A stretch of DNA of 10,453 nucleotides from Oligoflexus sp. (GTDB lineage: Bacteria; Bdellovibrionota_B; Oligoflexia; Oligoflexales; Oligoflexaceae). The stretch covers positions 1-10,453 of the forward strand of contig JASLCY010000502.1 in assembly GCA_030151925.1 (NCBI GenBank), written 5' to 3'. A program made the position numbers and the translations under genes. Below the pieces are notes generated by a model. That model worked only from the letters and a program-made list of their open reading frames with translations, was not told the DNA's origin and did not search any database. Below, piece after piece: positions 1-5,600 of this stretch. The first letter of the stretch is position 1; each line of letters opens with the position of its first letter.

Positions 1-303
1 TTCAGCCTCGGCGGCAAATCCTTCTACATCATCGGGCTCCATCCGGGCAGCAGTCGCAAAGCGCGCCAGTTCCCGGTTCCGGCCATGGTTTTCAACCTGC
101 ATGAGCAGTTCGAAAAACTTCGCGCCCAAGGCACTTACGGCAACATGCGGAAACTGATTCGCAGGCGCGACAGCGTTTACTCCGGTTCCGTCAATCCCAT
201 GCTGGAAAACTTCGGTGACAGCTCGGAAGCGAGACAGTATACTGGCCGCCGAGTCGATGGCTCGTGGCGTTGCCCATTCCAACCGAAGGCCGCAAATGCT
301 TAA
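1..303 (+). CDS. YqcI/YcgG (GntA-like) family protein, C-terminal part
   Basis: This is the last 100 codons of a gene that begins before the window; the frame is open from base 1 and ends at TAA 301-303. The visible protein starts FSLGGKSFYIIGLHPGSS and ends near the motif SWRCPF. Both the core (GLHPxSSRxARxFPxPxMVFNxHEQFE) and the late W-x-CPF match the C-terminal half of the YqcI/YcgG family as I remember it. One family member, GntA, is a heme-dependent N-hydroxylase of a guanidino amino acid in guanitoxin biosynthesis, so a heme oxygenase acting on a guanidine or amine group is the best guess. The substrate here cannot be read from the sequence. The ATG at 85 is internal and is not a start. 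The stop lies inside the start of the next gene (8-base overlap), so the two are probably cotranscribed and translationally coupled. Confidence 0.8.
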   Translation, partial: FSLGGKSFYIIGLHPGSSRKARQFPVPAMVFNLHEQFEKLRAQGTYGNMRKLIRRRDSVYSGSVNPMLENFGDSSEARQYTGRRVDGSWRCPFQPKAANA

Positions 304-892
304 TACAGAACCTCAGCGAATCGAACCGCGCACGGGTACCGCATTCGTGCTGCGCAAAGGCCAGGAACTCGTCATCATCGATCCGAAGGGCGAGCAAGTC
401 TCGGACCTCCTGTGCTTCAATCTCGAAGATAAACGCGAGCACCTCTCTTCCGGCCGCACGATCGATTACAACAATCGCGTGTTCCTCACGAAGGGGGATA
501 AATTCTATTCCAATCGCAGCAACGTGATGTTCGAGATCATCGAGGACTCGGTGGGGCGGCATGATTTTCTGCTCACGCCTTGTTCTGCGGAGACGTTCCG
601 CATCATCTACGGACACGAGCACCCGCATCACGGATGCTTCGGGAATCTCGTAAAAAACCTCCAGGAATACGGCATCGCTCCCGACGATATCCCCGTGACG
701 TTCAATGTTTTCATGAACGTTTCGATCGACGGCGAATCCGGCGAGATCAAGGTCTTGCCTCCGAAGAGCCGGGCGGGCGATCGACTGGTGATCCGCGCTG
801 AGATGGATTTGATCGTCGGGCTTACCGCCTGCTCCGCCGAGCAGTCAAACAATTATTCGTTCAAGCCGATCGACTGGCTCGTCCGCAACTAA
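296..892 (+). CDS. DUF1989 / urea carboxylase-associated family protein (carboxyguanidine deiminase-related)
   Basis: A complete 198-residue protein. I choose ATG 296 because GAAGG at 285-289 sits 6 bases upstream and homology begins just after it; an upstream ATG at 215 would add 27 residues lying inside the preceding gene. Family signatures in order: GEQVSDLLCF (residues 32-41), LSSGRT (50-55), YSNRSN (71-76), EDSVGRHDFLLTPC (83-96), HEHPHHGC (107-114), NVFMNV (137-142), PPKSRAGD (155-162), RAEMDLIVGLTAC (167-179). Cys96, Cys114, Cys179 and the His-rich stretch before Cys114 fit the metal-binding site expected in this family. DUF1989 proteins include the CgdA/CgdB subunits of carboxyguanidine deiminase, which acts with guanidine (urea) carboxylase in guanidine use. 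Only one DUF1989 gene and no carboxylase is visible, so that exact reaction is not shown. Linkage to the YqcI/YcgG gene suggests related guanidino or hydroxyguanidine chemistry. Confidence 0.85.
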   Translation: MLNTEPQRIEPRTGTAFVLRKGQELVIIDPKGEQVSDLLCFNLEDKREHLSSGRTIDYNNRVFLTKGDKFYSNRSNVMFEIIEDSVGRHDFLLTPCSAETFRIIYGHEHPHHGCFGNLVKNLQEYGIAPDDIPVTFNVFMNVSIDGESGEIKVLPPKSRAGDRLVIRAEMDLIVGLTACSAEQSNNYSFKPIDWLVRN

Positions 893-903
893 ATAGCCGA
901 GGA

Positions 904-2388
904 TCATGGGATCCGGTTGATCTTGATCATGTTGGTCGGCTTCATCTGGTTGATCGGGATGCCGGCGGTGATCACCACGGTATCGCCCGACTGCACGACG
1001 CCCTGATCCTTGAGCATCTTCGGCAGCTCCTGCACGAGCGAGTCGGCGTTGTAGAACGACTCGTTATTCACGCCCTGCACGCCCCAGACGAGAGCGAGGC
1101 GGCGCGTGATGTCCGGACGAGGGCTGATCGCGATGATCGGCGTGTTCGGCCGCCAGCGCGAAATGGAGCGCGCGATCGAGCCGGTCAGGGTCATGCAGAC
1201 GATAGCCTTGGCTTTCAAGGCGTCGGCGGCCTCGCAGGCGCCGGCCGAGATCGATTCGTGGATCTCCCAGGCTTCGCCCGTGTTGGAGGTGTCCGCGATC
1301 GTGATAGGGGAGGGGCGTTTGAAGGTCCAGGCCTCGACCTGCTCGATGATGGAAGCCATGCGGCGAACGCATTCGATCGGATAGCGGCCCGAAGCGACCT
1401 CGCCCGAGAGCATCAGGCAATCCGCGCCGTCGAGCACGCCGTTCGCCACGTCGGCGACTTCCGCGAGGCTCGCGCGCGGGTTGGTGATCATCGATTCGAG
1501 CATCTGCGTCGCGATAATCACGGGTTTGCCGGCCCGCTGCGCGGCGGCGATGATCTTCTTCTGCAAATTGGGAACGCGTTCGACGTTCGCCTCCACGCCG
1601 AGGTCGCCGCGAGCCACCATCAGCGCGTCCGAGACCGCCGCGATCTCATCGATGTGCTCGAGCGCCGGCAGCATCTCGATCTTCGCGACCACCGGAACAT
1701 CCGAGCCCAAGGCCTTGATCATCGACTTCACCTGCAGGATGTCCGAAGGATCCTGCACGAAGGAGAGCGCCACGTAATCCACGCGATTGGCGATGCCGAA
1801 CAGCAGATCGCGGCTGTCTTTATCGGTCATCGCCGGGATCGAGAGCTTCGAGTCCGGGAAGTTCACGCCCTTGCGGTTCTTCAGTATCCCGCCTTCGAGG
1901 ACCGTGACGAGCACGGTATCGTCCTGGACCTGCTCGACCTGGAGCAGCAGCAGGCCGTCGTCCATCATCACGCGCTGGCCGACCTTCACGTCGTGCACCA
2001 GGCCGCGGTAATCGATGGGAATGACCTTGCGGTCCTCCTGCTCGACCGCATAACGCAGGCGCAGGGTCTCGCCGTTCATCAGCTCCTGCTTGCCATCGAT
2101 CAGGCGGCCGACGCGGATCTTCGGACCCTGGAGGTCCTGCAGGATAGCCACCTGGCGGCCGAGTTCGGCCGAGGCGCGACGGATCGTTTCGATATTCTTC
2201 GCGTGGGTCTCGTGGTCCCCGTGCGAGAAATTGAGGCGGGCCACGTTCAGGCCGGCCTCGATCAGCTGTTTTTGAATTTCATAGGTCGAGGAGGAAGGGC
2301 CAAGGGTGCCGATGATCTTACAGTGACGGTGCTCGATAAAGTTCACCTTAGGGGCGACAGCATCGGTTGAACTCGATAAACTTGGCAT
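904..2388 (-). CDS. pyk: Pyruvate kinase
   Basis: Glycolytic enzyme that transfers phosphate from phosphoenolpyruvate to ADP, giving pyruvate and ATP in the cytoplasm. With start ATG 2388 it has 494 residues, normal for a bacterial enzyme without the extra C-terminal PEP-utilising domain. Visible motifs: CKIIGTLGPSS (23-33), RLNFSHG with substrate and K+ ligands Arg51, Asn53 and Ser55, QDLQGPK with Asp85, AKIEM with catalytic Lys236 and Glu238 (metal ligand), MVARGDLGVE with Asp262, and IIATQMLESM with Thr294. The allosteric C-domain begins about residue 370; TLTGSIARSISRWRP resembles the usual effector-loop region. A small deviation is SGEVASGRYP (329-337), where most enzymes have SGETA. An upstream ATG at 2409 would add seven residues, but AAGGAAGG lies only 4 bases upstream of ATG 2388, inside that extension, so I prefer 2388. 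The gene converges on the DUF1989 gene with 11 bases between stops. Confidence 0.95.
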   Translation of the reverse strand: MPSLSSSTDAVAPKVNFIEHRHCKIIGTLGPSSSTYEIQKQLIEAGLNVARLNFSHGDHETHAKNIETIRRASAELGRQVAILQDLQGPKIRVGRLIDGKQELMNGETLRLRYAVEQEDRKVIPIDYRGLVHDVKVGQRVMMDDGLLLLQVEQVQDDTVLVTVLEGGILKNRKGVNFPDSKLSIPAMTDKDSRDLLFGIANRVDYVALSFVQDPSDILQVKSMIKALGSDVPVVAKIEMLPALEHIDEIAAVSDALMVARGDLGVEANVERVPNLQKKIIAAAQRAGKPVIIATQMLESMITNPRASLAEVADVANGVLDGADCLMLSGEVASGRYPIECVRRMASIIEQVEAWTFKRPSPITIADTSNTGEAWEIHESISAGACEAADALKAKAIVCMTLTGSIARSISRWRPNTPIIAISPRPDITRRLALVWGVQGVNNESFYNADSLVQELPKMLKDQGVVQSGDTVVITAGIPINQMKPTNMIKINRIP

Positions 2389-2392
2389 AGAA

Positions 2393-2400
2393 CCTTCCTT
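2393..2400 (-). promoter_or_regulatory. Ribosome binding site deciding the pyk start
   Basis: On the minus strand these bases read AAGGAAGG, followed after 4 bases by ATG 2388. The alternative start at 2409 has only a weaker AAAGG in front of it. This makes the 494-residue form more likely than the 501-residue form. Confidence 0.6.
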
Positions 2401-2560
2401 GTTGGGCATTTAGCCTTTGGGAAAAAGGCAAATGAAGCTTACAGCCGTAACCTCTTTTTATCAGGAAACGGCCCCAACCTTAAGAACTTTGTCTTCCGAA
2501 CCGAAAAACTTCCTGACGTCTTGCCTCCTTATGAGGTGATTTGGTCAAAAAGGGAAAAGC

Positions 2561-2580
2561 ACACGTAAAGTCTTTCGTGT
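2561..2580. repeat. Imperfect inverted repeat in the kinase gene leader
   Basis: The two ends read ACACG and CGTGT, and inner AAAG and CTTT pair as well, with a one-base bulge on the left arm and essentially no loop. It ends one base before the Shine-Dalgarno sequence of the kinase gene (2582-2587). As DNA it could be an operator; as RNA the tiny loop makes a stable hairpin less likely. No binding protein can be named. Confidence 0.4.
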
Positions 2581-2581
2581 T

Positions 2582-2587
2582 AAGGGG
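2582..2587 (+). promoter_or_regulatory. Ribosome binding site for the original kinase start GTG 2594
   Basis: An AAGGGGG-like purine run (AAGGGG plus the following G at 2588) lies about 6 bases before GTG 2594. In contrast, no Shine-Dalgarno-like sequence precedes GTG 2681, where the uninterrupted frame begins. This supports 2594 as the evolved start of the kinase gene. Confidence 0.6.
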
Positions 2588-2593
2588 GCTTCT

Positions 2594-2680
2594 GTGTCAC
2601 GGCAGAACCTGCTGGTTGGCAAAAATCTCGCAGACCGTTACTGCATCACCGTTTAAATCTTTGTCGTCGTTATGTGACGC
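2594..2680 (+). pseudogene. Interrupted N-terminal segment of the kinase gene, with destroyed glycine loop
   Basis: This segment is in the same frame as the large kinase ORF that follows. From GTG 2594 it encodes a short leader ending VGKNLADRYCIT, the typical entry into a bacterial Ser/Thr kinase domain (compare GKxLxxRYxI). TAA follows at 2654-2656, then Ile, and then codons at 2660, 2666, 2669 and 2675 reading TTT, GTC, GTT and TGA. In a normal domain these are the four glycines of the loop I-G-x-G-G-M-G-x-V-Y. Ile2657, Met2672, Arg2678, Val2681 and Tyr2684 fit the consensus exactly, so no frameshift is needed. The reading as a damaged glycine loop is inference, but it rests on exact spacing on both sides. 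The cause could be sequencing or assembly error, recent mutation, or adaptation. Confidence 0.7.
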
Positions 2681-5600
2681 GTGTATTCGGCCATCCCCTT
2701 TTCCGACCCATCCCAGTCCGTCGCTATCAAACTGATCGAACGGAGCCGACTCGACTACGAGGACGTCTTGGCCTTCCAGCGCGAAGCCGCGCTCATGAGC
2801 CGCCTGCGCCATCCCAATATCATCTCGTTCCACGAGCTGGGCCTCTACCGACCCGAGAACCAGAGCGCCTCGCAGGTCGCCTCCGGTTACTACATCGTCA
2901 TGGAAGTGGCGCAGGGCCACGACCTCAAGGAATCGCTGATCAAGGGCGGCCGCAAGCGCCTCGACTTCTTCTTCGAGCTCGGCCTGCAGGTCTCGGCGGC
3001 GCTCGAATACACGCACGCGAAGAACATCATCCATCGCGACATCAAACCGCAGAACATCATCATCGAGCGTTCGAACGATTCCGAAGGCGGCCTGCTCGTG
3101 AAGGTGCTCGACTTCGGCATCGCGCGCCTCGGCGACCTCGACCTCTATTCCGACGAGAACGTCGCCGCGGACATCGCCGGCACCCCGCTCTACATGGCGC
3201 CTGAGACCAGCAAGTTCCTCGACGCGCCCATCGACCACCGCGTGGATCTCTATTCGCTCGGCTGCGTGCTCTACGAAGTCCTCGCCGGCAAACCGCCCTT
3301 CTCCGGCGCCACGCGCGATAAGCTCGCGCGCGAGCACGCCCACGCGCAGCCCGAGAGCCTGACCTCGATCCGCCCGGACATCCCGGACGTCGTGAACGAC
3401 ATCGTCCTGAAACTCATGGCGAAGCATCCGAAGGACCGCTACCAGACCGCCTTCGGTCTGCACGTCGACCTGCAGCGCGTCCGCAAGATGCTCGGCAGCA
3501 ACCGCAGCCGCGGCTCGCGCTTCATCCTCGGCCGCTACGATCGCCTGAACATCCTGCCCAGCAGCGTGCCCATGGTCGGCCGGCAGGAGGACTTCGATAC
3601 GCTCGTGGCGAACTACAGCGCGATCACCAAAGACTCGGGCCGCAGCCGCGTGGTGGTCATGCGCGGCGCCGGCGGCTCCGGCAAGACCCGGCTCATGAAG
3701 GAATTCCGCGGCTACCTCGCGAAGAATAAAGTGCGCTACGTGAGCACGAGCTTCTCCCGGCATGAGAACAACATGCCCTTCAACGCGCTCGCGAACGGCT
3801 TCAACGAATACCTCGTCCACGTGGCGAAGACGAATCCGGTCGAAGCCGAGGAGATCCGCCGCAAGGTCAAGGCCTTCCTCGGCAACGACGCGAAGATGGT
3901 GGCCGACGTCGTGCAGGGCCTCAAACCCTACCTCGCCTCGGAGCAAACCGATCTGGCGCCGCAAGCCTCGGATCTCGTTATCGAAAAAGAGTCGGTCGAG
4001 TTCAACAGCTTCACCAAGGCCTTCTCCGACTTCACCCGCTGCCTCGTGACCGAGACCGAGCCGGTGGTGCTCTTCTTCGACGACATGCACTGGGCGGACG
4101 ACAAGAGCATCGACCTCATCGACCGCCTGATCTCGCACAACAACTCGCAGCGTTTCCTGCTCATCATCTCGTACCGTTCGATGGGCATCCAGCAGGGCAG
4201 CGTCTTCCAGCACTTCCTCACGAAGTTCGCGAAGCTGCGCCGCCGCTATCACGAGCTCGAGCTCATCGGCCTCACCAGCCCGTCCATCGCCGACATGAGC
4301 CGCAGCATCCTCGGCCTCAACAAGACGCCCGACCGCCACTTCGTGAACTACCTCCACGAGAAGTCGGCCGGCAACCCGCTCTATATACTCGAGCTCCACC
4401 GCAGCCTGGTGTTCCAGGAGATGCTGAGCCTCGACGATCAGGGCCGCTGGCGCATCGAGCTGGGCGACATCGCCCGCACCACGGTGAGCTCGAACTCGAT
4501 CGACCTCCTCCTCAACCGCTTGAGCGAGCTGCCGGACGAAGACCGCCGCATCCTCGAGATGGCCGCGATCATCGGTACCCAGTTCACCTCGGACATGCTC
4601 GAGGCCCTGCCCGAAGTCGCCCCGAACAAGATCCAGCAGGTGCTGCAGAAGTCGGTGAGCTCCGGGCACCTCATGCTGACGAGCGACGCGTCGCGGAACC
4701 CGACCGCCGGAGCCCCGACCAGCCGCACCTACGCCTTCATGCATCGCAGCATCCGCGAAGCGCTGGTCGACGGCCTCGATTACAGCATGCAGCGCGAAGT
4801 CCACAGGCTCGTGGCCCTGCGCCTCGAGGCCAGCGCGTCGAACAACAAGCCGCTGCTCACCTTCAGCCTCGCGCATCATTTCTTCTATGCCTACCGCGGT
4901 TCGAAGGCGATCGATCCCGACCTCGTGACCAAGGCGCTCGACTACAACGTCAAGGCCGGCCTCAAGGCGCTCGAGATCAATTCGCACCTGACGGCGCAGC
5001 GCTACCTCGAGAACGCGCGCCTCACCCTCAAGGACATCAAGGCGAAGTCCGCGGCGGTGGTCGCGAACCATAAGCAGCTCCTCAGGGCCCTGGCCGACAT
5101 CCATTTCGCGCGCCGCGAATACAACGAGTCCGCGCGCATCTACTACGAGCTCAGGGGGCTCCCGATCAGCGCCAACGAGTATGCTTTCATCTCGTATAAG
5201 CTCGGTTACCTCAGCATCCTGAGCGGCAACGTCGCGGGCACCCTCAAGGAGATGGCGACCACCTTCAGGAAGCTGCGGTTCCCGGCGATCCGGCTCGATT
5301 TCCCCTTCGCCCTGCGCCTGGCCTGGCAGCTGCTCCGGAGCGCGGTGCTGCCGATCAAGCATTCGATGCCGGCGATCGCCCTCGACAAGGCCGTGCCGGG
5401 CAAAGCGAGCTTCCATCCGCTGCAGCTCTACATCACCGGGCAGAACGCGAGCCTCACCTACGACAAGCGGCTGGCGATGGCCTACCATTCCGAATTGCTG
5501 CAGCGGGCCTATACGCAGAGCCTCCCGGAAGGCCTCGTCCTCCGCATGATCTGCGACCACGCGATCGTGCTGAGCTACCTCGGCTTCCAGAAGCGCGCGT

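Noticed and set aside
901..914. Small hairpin GGATC-ATGG-GATCC between the convergent stops, considered as a shared terminator.
   Set aside because: The stem is only 5 pairs, there is no T run in either direction, and most of it is the pyk 3' coding end; a GATCATG direct repeat nearby also looks like chance codon use.
1258..2370. Plus-strand open frame of 370 codons opposite pyruvate kinase.
   Set aside because: His-, Asp- and Arg-rich composition with no domain; antisense shadow of a well-conserved enzyme gene.
2401..2560. Possible sigma-70 promoters for pyk (minus) and the kinase (plus), including a TTGACC-like box at 2543-2548 on the minus strand and a TAAAGT-like box at 2566-2571 on the plus strand.
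   Set aside because: No box pair with good sequence and 16-18 base spacing was found, so no promoter is called.
2541..2735. Short plus-strand open frame of 64 codons across the kinase leader.
   Set aside because: It is in another frame from the kinase, has no domain, and conflicts with the in-frame GKNLADRY to VYSA continuity.
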